DNA of 64,000 bases from Rhodococcus maanshanensis NBRC 100610 (GCF_001894865.1 NZ_BCXA01000018.1:62001-126000); one strand, 5' to 3'. Shown: positions 25,771 through 35,119, counted from the first letter of the stretch. Notes: generated by a model not told the origin, from the sequence alone. A program made the numbers and translations.

Positions 25771-26586
25771 ATGAACGTAGAACCCGGTGGAACGGTCCAG
25801 ACACTGGAGCCGCTGCGATCGGTCGACTCGATTGCGAGTCAGCTGTTGCGCGCCGAGGCGGAGCGCACGGCGCGCGCGCCGCTCACCGACGCCTACCCCG
25901 AGCTGGATATCGCCCTGGCCTATCGCATCCAGGACGAGGCGCTGAGTCAGCGGATCGAGCGCGGAGAGAACATCGTCGGTGTAAAGCTCGGGCTGACCTC
26001 GCCCGCCAAGCAGCGCCAGATGGGTGTGTCCGCACCGCTGACCGCCTGGCTCACCGACGCGATGACGTTGCCGGCCGGTTCCCCGCTTCCCCAGGATCTG
26101 CTCATCCATCCGCGAATCGAGCCCGAGATCACTTTCGTCATGGGGCGGCGCTTGGCCGGGCCTGGCGTCACGGCCGCCACGGCGCTGGCCGCGGTCGACC
26201 GGGTGTACGCAAGCCTCGAGATCATCGACAGCCGCTACCTCGACTTCCGGTTCACGCTGCCGGACGTGATCGCCGACAACGCGTCGTCCGCCTACTACGT
26301 GACCGGTCCGGTCGGCGCGGATCCCGCGGTCCTGAACCTCCCGCTCGAGGCATGCCTTCTCGAGGTCGACGGACAGCTCGCGGCGACCGGGGTCGGCGCG
26401 GCGGTGCAGGGGCATCCGGCAGAGGCCCTGGCCATGGCCGCCAACTCGCTGGCCGAGCGGGGCCACGCGATCGAGGCGGGTTGGATCGTGATGACCGGTG
26501 GCATGACCGACGCCGTCCCCGTGCCCCGTGGAACGACGATCACCGCACAGTTCACCCATCTCGGGTCGATCGGCGTGACGTGCTGA
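25771..26586 (+). CDS. 4-oxalocrotonate decarboxylase / 2-keto-4-pentenoate hydratase family (DmpH-like)
   Basis: 271 residues of the fumarylacetoacetate-hydrolase superfamily. It reads closer to DmpH than to DmpE: IVGVKLGLTSPAKQRQMGV, LIHPRIEPEITFV (metal-binding acids), LEIIDSRYLDFRF, VIADNASS and MTGGMTDAVPV all have near counterparts there. It would decarboxylate 2-oxohexenedioate or hydrate the dienoate formed after ring cleavage, with Mg2+. RBS TGAGGATCAGGC fits the ATG. Divergent from the ring-cleavage operon across 220 bases and followed by an IclR regulator gene. Confidence 0.88.
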   Translation: MNVEPGGTVQTLEPLRSVDSIASQLLRAEAERTARAPLTDAYPELDIALAYRIQDEALSQRIERGENIVGVKLGLTSPAKQRQMGVSAPLTAWLTDAMTLPAGSPLPQDLLIHPRIEPEITFVMGRRLAGPGVTAATALAAVDRVYASLEIIDSRYLDFRFTLPDVIADNASSAYYVTGPVGADPAVLNLPLEACLLEVDGQLAATGVGAAVQGHPAEALAMAANSLAERGHAIEAGWIVMTGGMTDAVPVPRGTTITAQFTHLGSIGVTC

Positions 26587-26926
26587 GCACCGAGCTGATT
26601 CGCCGCTCGGCTGCCCGGCCTTCACCGAGCTGTAATTGGGTAGTCCCTCGGTAGTTCCCCCGATGTGACGGAGACCACTGCGGGCATAACGTCGAGGAAC
26701 AGGTCAACCACCCAGCAATCCGCCCAGGTGACATACCCGTCTTGCCCGAGCTGTCAGCCCACTTCAGCCCTGGTGACGGACACCCTGCGCACGTTCGGTG
26801 GACGTCCGTCGAGGGAGGTCTCGCCGCCCTCGACGAACCCGACCTGAATGCGACAGCCCACGTCGCGACTTCGTGACAGCCCAGCCCGCCGACCCCGCGG
26901 TCGGCCCTGGCGACCGAGAGGCAACC
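26587..26926. other. Intergenic region before the IclR regulator
   Basis: 340 bases with no credible gene. At 26639-26659 there is a direct repeat, GGTAGTCCC then GGTAGTTCCC, starting 11 bases apart (one helical turn), which could be part of an activator site. The IclR ribosome-binding site (CGAGAGGCAACC) is at the right edge. Confidence 0.45.
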
Positions 26927-27787
26927 ATGACGATTCCCAGCACCGCCACGTCGGCCCGGCCCACCGGCACCGCCCGTAGCGGCACGAGCATCCAGTTGAT
27001 CACTGGCCGAGATCATCCCGACCCCGACTCGTCCACATCAGTGGCCAAGGCGCTGGCGCTGCTGAGCAGCTTCACTCCGCATCACCCCACCATGGGCGTT
27101 TCCGAGATCGCCCGCCGCGCGCAACTCCCGAAGTCGACCGCGCACCGGCTGCTCGCCGTCCTGGTCGACTGGGAGATGGTCACCAAGCGCGGCACGGAGT
27201 ACTCGCCGGGCGCCCGGCTCAACGAGCTGGGCGCGCTCACCAAGCACCCCGACACCCAGGAGCTGCGGCGCGTCGCGCTGCCTCACCTACTCGACCTCTA
27301 CGAAATGACCCACGAGACGGTGAACCTCTGCGTGCTCGCCGGAGAGGACGCGCTGTACGTGGACAAGATTCACGGTCACAACGGCGTCAACTCGCCAGCG
27401 TGCATCGGCGCGCGGCTACCGGCCGCCAACACGGCGATCGGCAAGGCGTTGCTCGCATTCAGCAGCACCGACGTACTCGCGCGTGTCTCAAACAATCTGC
27501 GTCCGGCGACGTCGTCGAGCATCGCTTCGCCGACTCAGCTCGCGCGCGAACTCACCATGATCCAGCGGTCCGGCATCGCCTACGACCGGCAGGAGATCCG
27601 ACCGGGCCTGACCTGCATCGCGGCACCGGTGCGGAGTTGGTCCGGCGCGGTGATCGCCGCAGTCTCGATCTCCGGTCCCGTGCACCGGTTCCGGCCGGCG
27701 AACGCGGTGCCTGCCATCCGCGCCGTGGCTGCCGGGGTTGCCAAGCTCGCCCAGGAGATGAGCTGGCAGCAGCACATCTCCGTCTGA
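26927..27787 (+). CDS. IclR family transcriptional regulator (aromatic cluster)
   Basis: 286 residues from the ATG after CGAGAGGCAACC. N-terminal winged helix-turn-helix (SVAKALALLSSF, MGVSEIARRAQLPKSTAHRLLAVL, about 38-90) and a C-terminal IclR effector domain (GHNGVNSPACIGARLPAANTAIGKALLAF; later GIAYDRQEIRPGLTCIAAPV). IclR proteins commonly control aromatic catabolism, binding an aromatic acid. Its position between the DmpH-like gene and the DUF2848 gene makes it the prime candidate regulator of the cluster. The first 36 residues are Ser/Thr-rich and disordered. Confidence 0.9.
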   Translation: MTIPSTATSARPTGTARSGTSIQLITGRDHPDPDSSTSVAKALALLSSFTPHHPTMGVSEIARRAQLPKSTAHRLLAVLVDWEMVTKRGTEYSPGARLNELGALTKHPDTQELRRVALPHLLDLYEMTHETVNLCVLAGEDALYVDKIHGHNGVNSPACIGARLPAANTAIGKALLAFSSTDVLARVSNNLRPATSSSIASPTQLARELTMIQRSGIAYDRQEIRPGLTCIAAPVRSWSGAVIAAVSISGPVHRFRPANAVPAIRAVAAGVAKLAQEMSWQQHISV

Positions 27788-27805
27788 CCCTTCATTCGAA
27801 AGCCC

Positions 27806-27846
27806 CGTGGCTCAGCCACGCAGACTCAACCCGTGGCGTCGCCACG
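27806..27846. promoter_or_regulatory. Twin 15-bp palindromes upstream of the DUF2848 gene
   Basis: CGTGGCTCAGCCACG (27806-27820) and CGTGGCGTCGCCACG (27832-27846) share the arms CGTGGC...GCCACG. Their centres are 26 bases apart, and both lie between the IclR stop and the start of the DUF2848 gene at 27866. As DNA they look like a tandem operator; as RNA each could fold into a small hairpin. The IclR protein encoded just upstream is a candidate ligand. Confidence 0.6.
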
Positions 27847-27865
27847 CCGACAGTGAGGAAACTTG

Positions 27866-28558
27866 ATGACCCGCCTGACCTTCGAGCTACCCGACAACGA
27901 GCAGGTCGCGGTTACGGTCCACACCCTGCTCAACGCCGGATACGCCGGCCGAAGCCAGGCCGACGTCGCCGCGCACGTCGCCGAGCTTGCCGAGTTGGGA
28001 GTACCCGCACCCACCAGGATTCCCTGCATCTACCCGATCGCGCCGTACCTTGCCATGCAGGTCGACGAGGTGCCCGTCCAGCACGAACGCACCTCGGGTG
28101 AGGCAGAGTGGGCGCTGGTCGTCGCCGGCGACGATCCGAGCGAGCTGCTGCTGACCGCGGCCTGCGACCACACCGACCGGCGGCTCGAACAGCACGGCGT
28201 GGCATGGAGCAAGCAGGCCGCACCCGACGTGCTGGCGCGTCAGGCGTGGCGGCTGGCCGACGTCGCGGACCGCATCGACGAGCTCACCCTCGTCGGGAGT
28301 GTGATGACCGAGGCCGGACCGCAGGTGATCCAGCACGGCACCCTCGCCGAGTTGCTGACCCCGATGTACTGGGCTGAGGAGCTGCGCGCGCGCGGCATGC
28401 TGAACCCCGGCACCGTGCTCATGTCCGGAACGATCCCGATGCGTGCCGAGGTCGACCAGTTCAGCACGGGATGGAGCGTCGAGCTGGGCGATCCGCGCAC
28501 GGGCCGGTCGATCGAATTGTCCTACGCGGTGCGCCAAACTCCGCCACCGGTCGACTGA
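27866..28558 (+). CDS. DUF2848 family protein
   Basis: 230 residues from the ATG after GTGAGGAAACTTG. The pattern matches the DUF2848 family as I recall it: an N-terminal strand (LTFELPDNEQVAVTV), a GYAGRSQADVAAHVAELAELG helix region, VPAPTRIPCIYPIAP, the conserved DHTDRRLE and VAWSKQ blocks near residues 95-115, and a C-terminal MSGTIPMRAEVD segment. Function is unassigned. The fold has features shared with fumarylacetoacetate-hydrolase enzymes and the neighbours (DmpH-like, Old Yellow Enzyme, nitrilase superfamily) suggest an enzyme acting on a small oxo-acid or its amide. Confidence 0.85.
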   Translation: MTRLTFELPDNEQVAVTVHTLLNAGYAGRSQADVAAHVAELAELGVPAPTRIPCIYPIAPYLAMQVDEVPVQHERTSGEAEWALVVAGDDPSELLLTAACDHTDRRLEQHGVAWSKQAAPDVLARQAWRLADVADRIDELTLVGSVMTEAGPQVIQHGTLAELLTPMYWAEELRARGMLNPGTVLMSGTIPMRAEVDQFSTGWSVELGDPRTGRSIELSYAVRQTPPPVD

Positions 28559-28612
28559 CCGTTGACTCCGTTGCTCGATTCCGCCTACGTTCCCTTCTCT
28601 TCAGGAGCTGCT

Positions 28613-29770
28613 GTGCACGACCCTTCCGATCCCTGGTCCCCACTACGCCTCAATTCAGGTGCGACGCTGAGAAATCGGTTCGTCCTCGCGCCAATGACGA
28701 CCGACGCCTCCGATCCGAACGGGTCGGCGACCGAGGCCGAGTTGAACTATCTGGCGCGGCGTGGTGCCGCCGAGTTCGGCGCGGCCATCACCTCCTGCGC
28801 CTTTGTGCACCCCGACGGGCGGGCCTGGCAGGGCATCGGTGCGACCGACGACTCGCACCTGGACAGCCTGGGAGCGGTGGCCGGGGCGGTCCGAGGCGAC
28901 GGCGGGCTCGGTGTTCTGCAGATTTACGACGGTGGCCGCATCGCGCTACCGGAACTGGTCGGGCCCAGCGGTATTCGCGGACCCTCGCCCATCCCCTCGG
29001 CACGTCCAGGCGCCCGCATACCGCGAGAACTGACCGACCACGAGATCCAGGAACTGCTCACCGCGTTCGGGCGGGCGGCCGCCCTCGGCGTGCAGGCGGG
29101 ATTCGACGGGATCGAGATCCATGGCGCAAACCACTACCTGATCCACCAGTTCTTCTCCCCACGGGCCAACCAGCGCACGGACCGATGGGGCGGTGACGTC
29201 GCCGAACGAATGCGCTTTCCGCTGGCGGTTGCCCAGGTCGTACGCGAGGCAGTTGGACCGGAGGTCACCGTGGGATTTCGGGTCACGCCGTTCGAGTCGG
29301 AGGCAGGCGGCTACACCCTCGACGATTCGGCACTCCTGGCCGACCGCCTGGCCGCCGACGGCGTCGACTACGTGCACATCTCGATGGACAACTTCCGCCG
29401 GAACTCCCCCCAACCGGAGGACCGAGACTGGACCAAGACCCGAGCACGCGTGGAGTCGCGCAATCCGATCGAGGCGATCGCCGCGGCGGTGGCCGGGCGC
29501 AGCGCGGTCGTCGCGAGCGGCGGCATCCGCACGCTGAACGACGCCCGCGATGCCCTGGGCGCGGGCGCGGATCTGGTTGCGGTCGGACGTGCGGCGCTCA
29601 TCGACCCCGAGTGGATCGACAAGCTGAAGGCCGGCGCACACTCTCAGGTTCGGACTCAGCTACCGGAGGATGCCGCCGATATCGAGTCGGTGCTGACCAT
29701 CCCACCGCGCATGGTGCGCTACCTGCTGAGCAGGCCCGGGTGGATTCCGCGCGCGGGACAGGACGCCTAG
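28613..29770 (+). CDS. NADH:flavin oxidoreductase, Old Yellow Enzyme family
   Basis: 385 residues from the GTG with AGGAG six bases upstream; a TTG at 28562 is the alternative. FMN-binding TIM barrel: FVLAPMTTDASD at the first strand, IEIHGANHYLIHQFFSPRANQRTDRWGG (substrate-binding His/Asn pair and the family signature) at about 160-190, and VVASGGIRTLNDA near the phosphate site. Enzymes of this family reduce activated C=C bonds with NAD(P)H. In this operon it may saturate an unsaturated ring-cleavage product. It follows the DUF2848 gene by 54 bases. Confidence 0.92.
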   Translation: MHDPSDPWSPLRLNSGATLRNRFVLAPMTTDASDPNGSATEAELNYLARRGAAEFGAAITSCAFVHPDGRAWQGIGATDDSHLDSLGAVAGAVRGDGGLGVLQIYDGGRIALPELVGPSGIRGPSPIPSARPGARIPRELTDHEIQELLTAFGRAAALGVQAGFDGIEIHGANHYLIHQFFSPRANQRTDRWGGDVAERMRFPLAVAQVVREAVGPEVTVGFRVTPFESEAGGYTLDDSALLADRLAADGVDYVHISMDNFRRNSPQPEDRDWTKTRARVESRNPIEAIAAAVAGRSAVVASGGIRTLNDARDALGAGADLVAVGRAALIDPEWIDKLKAGAHSQVRTQLPEDAADIESVLTIPPRMVRYLLSRPGWIPRAGQDA

Positions 29771-29772
29771 CG

Positions 29773-30585
29773 GTGGCGGACACAAGCGTGCGAATCGGGC
29801 TCTGCCAGCTGACCTCCACCGCCGACCCAAACCACAACCTGTCGCTCGTACGCAGCTGGGTGGAGCGCGCCGCCGAGGCCGGCGCGCGGGTCGTGGTGTT
29901 CCCGGAGGCCACGATGGCCCATTTCGGCGTCCCACTCGCCGCGGTCGCCGAACCGATCGACGGCCCGTGGGCATCCGCGGTCAGCGAGATCGCCAGCGAC
30001 CACGGTGTGATGATCGCCGCGGGTATGTTCACCCCGGACGGTGACCGGGTGCGCAACACTGTGCTGCTCACCGGGCTCGGTCAGCACCTCGGGTATCACA
30101 AGATCCACCTCTACGACGCCTTCGGCTATCGCGAATCCGACACCGTGGTGCCCGGCACTGACTGCGTCACGGTCACGGTCGACGACCTCGTGATCGGGGT
30201 CGCGACCTGCTACGACATCAGGTTCCCTGCCCTGTTCCAGCGCCTCGCCGAGGCCGGGGCGAGCGCGGTGCTGCTGCCGACCTCGTGGGGTGCAGGGGAA
30301 GGCAAGGCACAGCAGTGGGAGGTGCTCGTCCGCGCCCGGGCGTTGGACTCGGGAGCGTGGATACTCGGATGCGACCAGGCGGACCCGAGGACGACAAGTG
30401 TCCAGGTGAATCCGGACGCACCGACTGGCATTGGCCGGTCCCTCGTCGCCGACCCGTTCGGCGCCGTCGCGGGCCGGCTGGGCGCCGAGCCGGACTTGCT
30501 GATCGCCGATGTCGACGCGGCCACCGCGATCCGCTCTCGGGAGCGGACGGGTGTGTTGGCCAACCGTGCGCCCGCGACGTTCTGA
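29773..30585 (+). CDS. Nitrilase-superfamily (carbon-nitrogen) hydrolase
   Basis: 270 residues from a GTG two bases after the Old Yellow Enzyme stop codon. The catalytic triad is Glu45 (FPEATM), Lys110 (YHKIHLYDAFGYRESD) and Cys146 (CYDIRFP). The KIHLYDAFG block is shared with omega-amidase/Nit-type branches (deaminated glutathione or 2-oxo-dicarboxylate amidases) rather than true nitrilases. It probably releases ammonia from a carboxamide in the cytoplasm. Last of the plus-strand group DUF2848, Old Yellow Enzyme, amidase, which supports a nitrogen-containing substrate. Confidence 0.9.
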   Translation: MADTSVRIGLCQLTSTADPNHNLSLVRSWVERAAEAGARVVVFPEATMAHFGVPLAAVAEPIDGPWASAVSEIASDHGVMIAAGMFTPDGDRVRNTVLLTGLGQHLGYHKIHLYDAFGYRESDTVVPGTDCVTVTVDDLVIGVATCYDIRFPALFQRLAEAGASAVLLPTSWGAGEGKAQQWEVLVRARALDSGAWILGCDQADPRTTSVQVNPDAPTGIGRSLVADPFGAVAGRLGAEPDLLIADVDAATAIRSRERTGVLANRAPATF

Positions 30586-30657
30586 GTTCCGGACATCGAC
30601 GTTGTCGGACCGAAAATCCCCCGTGCGGATGGCCGCCGAGCGGATTCCGGCAACCAC

Positions 30658-30691
30658 GAGCCGACGCTGACCGTCCCGCCGCCGTCGGCTC
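30658..30691. terminator. Bidirectional terminator between amidase and LuxR genes
   Basis: Arms GAGCCGACG (30658-30666) and CGTCGGCTC (30683-30691) pair perfectly over nine bases around a GC-rich loop, and lie between the two convergent stop codons, touching the LuxR stop. Confidence 0.65.
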
Positions 30692-33008
30692 ATCGACCCT
30701 GTCGGGCGAGGAGCGCCGCGACCTGGGTCCGGGAGTTCACCTCGAGCTTGGTGAAGATGTGCTCGACGTGACTCTCCACGGTGCGCAGCGCGACGACCAA
30801 TGCCTGAGCGATCTGTTTGTTCGTCAGGCCCTCGGCGAGCAACCGCGCCACCTGTGTTTCCCGGGGTGTGAGGCTGGCGATGAGTGCGTCGTCGGGCGAG
30901 GATTCCTCCTCGACCGGCGGCGCCTCCCCCAGCGCGTAGGCGATCGCCTGCTCCGTGTCGAGCCGTCGCCCATCAGCGATGGCGGATTTAAATAAGCTGT
31001 CCCCCAATAGCGTTCGACTCTCCTGCACTGTCCGTTCGCTCCAGGTCCGCAGTTCGAACCCACTGGGGTAGTGCCCCAGCGGTTCCCACACCCGTCGAAC
31101 CGCCCCCGACAACCGCGCCGATCGGAGCGCGTCACCCTCCGCCACGGCGACCCAGGACAGCAGTTCCATCACGACCGCGATGCCGAGCACGTCCTGAAAG
31201 GGTCGCTTGATCGCCAACGCCTCCCGCAGCTGCTCACCGGCCGTGGCGATGTCGCCGCGCATCCAGTTCGCCAGGCCGAGAAACGTGAGGATCCAGGACA
31301 ACAACCAGCGTTCGCCGTGCACCGTGCACGCATCGCGACACCGCTCGAGCACCTCGAGTGCCCGCTCCGGCTCCTGCCGACGACAGTAGGCCCAGCCCAC
31401 ATGTTCGAGCGCGAGTACGTGGAGCATGCTGGGACCGCCCGCCTCCTCCATTGCCGATCCCTCCTCGATCAGCGCCATGCCAAGCGCCGTATTGCCGAGG
31501 TTGTGTTCGGCGACTCCGCGAAGGTGCGTCGCGTGTGCGAGGTTCACGGTATCGCCCAGTTCGCGCGCGAGGTCCTCGCTGCTGCGCAACAAGTCCAGGG
31601 CGACAACGGCTTTACCCTCCGCCACCGCGAGATAGCCGTTCGACCACAGCGCGGCCGCGCGCTCGGGGCTCGGGGCGCTGTCCGACGCCAGCGATCGATC
31701 CAGCCAGTGGCGGCCCTCTCGCTGCTGTCCGCACCCCAACCAGTACCAGAACAGTGCCGAGGCCATGCCGAGGGCGGCCCGTCCACCGTCGGGATCCGAG
31801 AGCAGCGCATCGAGGACCGCGCGCAGGTTGGCGTGCTCCCCGCGCATCCGTTCGACCATCTGCTCCTGGCCCGGACCGAACCAGTTCTCGTCGAACTCCC
31901 GCGCCAGACGCCGGTAGTACGCCCGATAACGCTCGACGATCGCCGCATCGGCAGGGTTCTCGCGCAGCTTCCGCAGTCCGTACTCCCGGACCGTTTCGAG
32001 CATGCGGTAGGTCGGCCTTCCATCAGTGACATGCCGGACGAGAATCGACTTGTCCACCAGCGCCGCGATGCAGTCCACGACCGCGTCCCTGGGTAGATCG
32101 TCGCCGCTGCAGACGCACTCGGCGGCCTGCAGGTGTACGGATCCGGTGAACACCGACAGCCGATCCCACAGCAGTCGTTCCCGATCCGAACAGAGTTCGT
32201 AACTCCAATCCAGCATCGCCCACAACGACTGGTGCCGCGGCGCCGCGGAGCGGTCTCCGACGCTGAGCAGCCGGTAGTGGTCGTCGAGGCGATCGAGAAG
32301 CTCGCTCGGCGACAACGCGCGCATGCGCCCGGCCGCCAGCTCGATCGCCAGTGGCAACCCGTCGAGCCGACGACACAGTTCCTCGACCGTCTCCGCGTTG
32401 TCCGGGGTGACCCGGAATCCGGGGGCAGCGGCCGCGGCCCGCTCCGCGAACAGCGTCACAGCCGCGGGCCGCGTACCCTCGGCGCCCGCCCGATCATTCG
32501 TCGCGCGCTGGACCGAGAGCGGCTCCACCGCGAACACATGCTCACCGGCGACTCGCAGTGGCTCACGGCTGGTGACCAGGATTCGTAGATTTGAGCAGGC
32601 GGACAACAGGTTCCGGACCAGGACCGCGCTCTCGTCGAGCAGGTGCTCGCAGTTGTCGAGCACCAGTAGCAGCTCACGCCCACGCAGATAGTCGATCATG
32701 GTCGCCACCACGTCCGCCTGGTGGGTGGGAGCGCCCACCACCTGCGCCACCGTCAACGCAACCAGGGCGGGATCGGCGACCTCGGCCAATTCGACCAGCA
32801 CCGCACCGTCAGAGAACCCGCGTCGGGCCTTACGGGCCACGTGGACCGCGAGCCGGGTCTTGCCCACGCCACCGATCCCGGTCAGCGTCACCAGCCGCGA
32901 GAGGCCCACCAGACGGCGAATCTCCACTGATTCCGTGCTGCGTCCGACCAGGCTCGTCATGTCCGCCGGCAGGCCCTGCGCGGCGGGGAGCGGCGGGGCA
33001 TCGGCCAT
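30690..33008 (-). CDS. LuxR family STAND ATPase regulator
   Basis: 772 residues from the ATG MADAPPLPAA with GAGG upstream; a TTG fourteen codons earlier is possible. Walker A GIGGVGKTR near residue 46, Walker B LLLVLDNCEHL near 115, GxP-type motif in LDGLPLAIELAAGRM, a TPR-like helical middle, and a C-terminal LuxR helix-turn-helix (LTPRETQVARLLAEGLTNKQIA...) over the last 65 residues. It is the kinase-less counterpart of the gene at 1-2844. Divergent from oxygenase pair 3 with 183 bases between, so it is the likely activator of that operon. Confidence 0.92.
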   Translation of the reverse strand: MADAPPLPAAQGLPADMTSLVGRSTESVEIRRLVGLSRLVTLTGIGGVGKTRLAVHVARKARRGFSDGAVLVELAEVADPALVALTVAQVVGAPTHQADVVATMIDYLRGRELLLVLDNCEHLLDESAVLVRNLLSACSNLRILVTSREPLRVAGEHVFAVEPLSVQRATNDRAGAEGTRPAAVTLFAERAAAAAPGFRVTPDNAETVEELCRRLDGLPLAIELAAGRMRALSPSELLDRLDDHYRLLSVGDRSAAPRHQSLWAMLDWSYELCSDRERLLWDRLSVFTGSVHLQAAECVCSGDDLPRDAVVDCIAALVDKSILVRHVTDGRPTYRMLETVREYGLRKLRENPADAAIVERYRAYYRRLAREFDENWFGPGQEQMVERMRGEHANLRAVLDALLSDPDGGRAALGMASALFWYWLGCGQQREGRHWLDRSLASDSAPSPERAAALWSNGYLAVAEGKAVVALDLLRSSEDLARELGDTVNLAHATHLRGVAEHNLGNTALGMALIEEGSAMEEAGGPSMLHVLALEHVGWAYCRRQEPERALEVLERCRDACTVHGERWLLSWILTFLGLANWMRGDIATAGEQLREALAIKRPFQDVLGIAVVMELLSWVAVAEGDALRSARLSGAVRRVWEPLGHYPSGFELRTWSERTVQESRTLLGDSLFKSAIADGRRLDTEQAIAYALGEAPPVEEESSPDDALIASLTPRETQVARLLAEGLTNKQIAQALVVALRTVESHVEHIFTKLEVNSRTQVAALLARQGR

Positions 33009-33191
33009 CACATCACCTCGGGCGTCAATTGGGGGTACTTCAGCATTCAACGATAGTCACTGTCGCCACACGAGGCCCAGAAATGGCGGCGTCCGATGAC
33101 GTTCCGGCAGTCGGACCAGCTCCGTTGGCACCACAGTATGCGGCTCGTAGTTTACCGAGAACTCGCACCGCACACCACGAGGAGCTGTCAC

Positions 33192-34601
33192 GTGATCGAT
33201 CAACAGACCACAACAAACTCCGGTCGGCGAATCCAGACCTCGCAGCAAACCGAGGAGTTCTTCCGAACAATCGACGAGGAGTTGAAACAGGGAATTGTTT
33301 CACCCCGAATATTCAACGATTCCGAACTCTACGCCCACGAACTGGACCGAATTTTTGCCCGCTGCTGGTGTTTCGTCGCGCACGAATCCGAGATCCCGAT
33401 GCCGGGCGACTACGTGCTGCGGTACATCGGACAGGATCAGTTCATCGTCGTGCGCGACGAAGACGGTCAGGTGCGGGTCTTGTTCAACAAGTGCACGCAC
33501 CGCGGCAGCCCGGTCTGCCGGGTGGAGAAGGGAAACAGTTCACATTTCCGCTGCCCGTACCACTCGTGGGTGTTCAAGAACACTGGCGAGTGGAGCGGCG
33601 CGCCGTACCGCAAAAAGGCCTACAAGAAGCTCGATGCCGAACTCTGGGGCCTCGCCTCCGCGCCTCATGTGGATTCGGTCCACGGCCTGATCTTCGCGTC
33701 GTTGGATCCCGGCGCCCCGACACTCGACGAGTACCTCGGCGAGATGCGGTGGTATCTGGACGCGCTGCTCGGCCTCAACGATCAAGGCATGAGCGCGATC
33801 GGCGAACCCCAACGCTGGAGGGTTCCGGCGAACTGGAAGTCCGGTGCCGAGAACTTCATGGCCGACGCCTACCACGTTCCCTCCCTGCATCGTTCGGCAG
33901 AGGAAGTCGGCATGTTTCCCGGTATCGAGGCCGGCGGGGCCGGGCCGCAGGCGTCGTCCCGACACGTGTACTTCGACGAGGGCCACGGCATGATCATCAA
34001 CGACGGCTTCCTGCCACCGCCGTGGCATCGGTCCGGCTTCCCACCCGAGGTGGCCGACACGTTCCAGCCCGATCGACTGACCTCAGATCAGCAGCTGTTC
34101 GTCGAAAATCATTCGGCAACAACCTTTCTCATCTTCCCCAATCTCGGGCTGGTGCGTGTTCCTGCATCCCCGCATCCGGGCGCCCCGCCGACGGTGTTCA
34201 CCTACCTGCGCCAGTGGCAGCCCTCCGGTCCAGACACCATCGTGAACTGGAACTGGACGCTGGGATGGAACAGCGCGCCGGAGGGTTTCAACGAGGAGGC
34301 CTATGTCGCCGCGTTGAGCATGCACGGCCCTGCCGGCATCCTCGAACAGGACGACACCGTGGTCTGGGGCGGCGCACCAGTGGCGGGCAAGTCGGTCTTC
34401 GCGCGAAAGAGCGGAATGCGCTTCAATTTTCAGCTCGGCCTCGACGGCATGAGCGACTACGCCGAAGACCCCGAGTGGCGATTCCCCGGCCGTGCCACCA
34501 CCTCCGCCCTCGGCGAAGCCCCGCAACGGGCCTTCTACCGCCGGTGGCTGCGCGAGGTATCCACACCCGACCGACCCGAGCGAACGGAGAACGGAGAATG
34601 A
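33192..34601 (+). CDS. Ring-hydroxylating oxygenase alpha subunit (pair 3)
   Basis: 469 residues from a GTG after GAGGAGCTGTCAC; the frame extends further upstream without protein-like sequence. Rieske ligands Cys101, His103, Cys121, His124 (CTHRG, CPYHSW). Iron site in FMADAYHVPSLH with the Asp-x2-His-x4-His pattern. Same class as pair 2 but clearly distinct in sequence. No ferredoxin or reductase gene follows, so electrons would have to come from the pair at 20584-22177 or from elsewhere. Coupled to the beta gene by an ATGA overlap. Confidence 0.94.
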   Translation: MIDQQTTTNSGRRIQTSQQTEEFFRTIDEELKQGIVSPRIFNDSELYAHELDRIFARCWCFVAHESEIPMPGDYVLRYIGQDQFIVVRDEDGQVRVLFNKCTHRGSPVCRVEKGNSSHFRCPYHSWVFKNTGEWSGAPYRKKAYKKLDAELWGLASAPHVDSVHGLIFASLDPGAPTLDEYLGEMRWYLDALLGLNDQGMSAIGEPQRWRVPANWKSGAENFMADAYHVPSLHRSAEEVGMFPGIEAGGAGPQASSRHVYFDEGHGMIINDGFLPPPWHRSGFPPEVADTFQPDRLTSDQQLFVENHSATTFLIFPNLGLVRVPASPHPGAPPTVFTYLRQWQPSGPDTIVNWNWTLGWNSAPEGFNEEAYVAALSMHGPAGILEQDDTVVWGGAPVAGKSVFARKSGMRFNFQLGLDGMSDYAEDPEWRFPGRATTSALGEAPQRAFYRRWLREVSTPDRPERTENGE

Positions 34602-35119
34602 TCGTCACCACCGACACCTCGCGGGACATCACCGGAGAATGCACCCAGTTCCTGTTCCGCGAGGCCGAGTACCTCGATCACCGAGAGTTCGACCGCTGGC
34701 TCGGTCTCCTGTCCGAGGAACTCGTGTACGTGATGCCGATTCGTGTCACGCGAGGACCGGAGGCGCGACACCTGGAATTCTCGCCGGTCGGATTTCACAT
34801 GAAGGACACCTACGCATCGATGAAGATGCGGGTTTCCCGGCTCCACACCGAGCATGCCTATGCCGAGGATCCGCCCTCTCGTACCCAGCGGTTGGTGACC
34901 AACGTCCGCGTCGATCCGATCGACGACGCCGGCAAGTACGACGTGCGCAGCAATTTCATGTGCTTTCGGGCACAGGGCGACGGCATTGAATCGGATTTGA
35001 TTGTCGGCGAGCGACTGGACGTCCTGCACGACACCTCCGACGGCTGGAAGCTGGCGGCCCGGACCGTACACCTGGCGCACACCACGCTGGCGACCGCGAA
35101 CCTCGGGGTGTTCCTGTGA
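34598..35119 (+). CDS. Ring-hydroxylating oxygenase beta subunit (pair 3)
   Basis: 173 residues beginning at the ATG that overlaps the alpha stop codon (34598-34601). SnoaL-like fold: CTQFLFREAEYLDHREFDRWLGLLSEELVYVMPIR, then DPPSRTQRLVTNVRV and KYDVRSNFMCFR, ending ATANLGVFL. A much longer frame runs upstream through the alpha gene in another register, but that part is not protein-like. It completes the third alpha/beta pair. Confidence 0.93.
   Translation: MIVTTDTSRDITGECTQFLFREAEYLDHREFDRWLGLLSEELVYVMPIRVTRGPEARHLEFSPVGFHMKDTYASMKMRVSRLHTEHAYAEDPPSRTQRLVTNVRVDPIDDAGKYDVRSNFMCFRAQGDGIESDLIVGERLDVLHDTSDGWKLAARTVHLAHTTLATANLGVFL

Noticed and set aside
32591-34597. Long plus-strand extension in front of the oxygenase beta subunit
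   Set aside because: It overlaps the LuxR 5' part and the whole alpha gene in another register and is not protein-like; the beta gene begins at the ATGA overlap at 34598.
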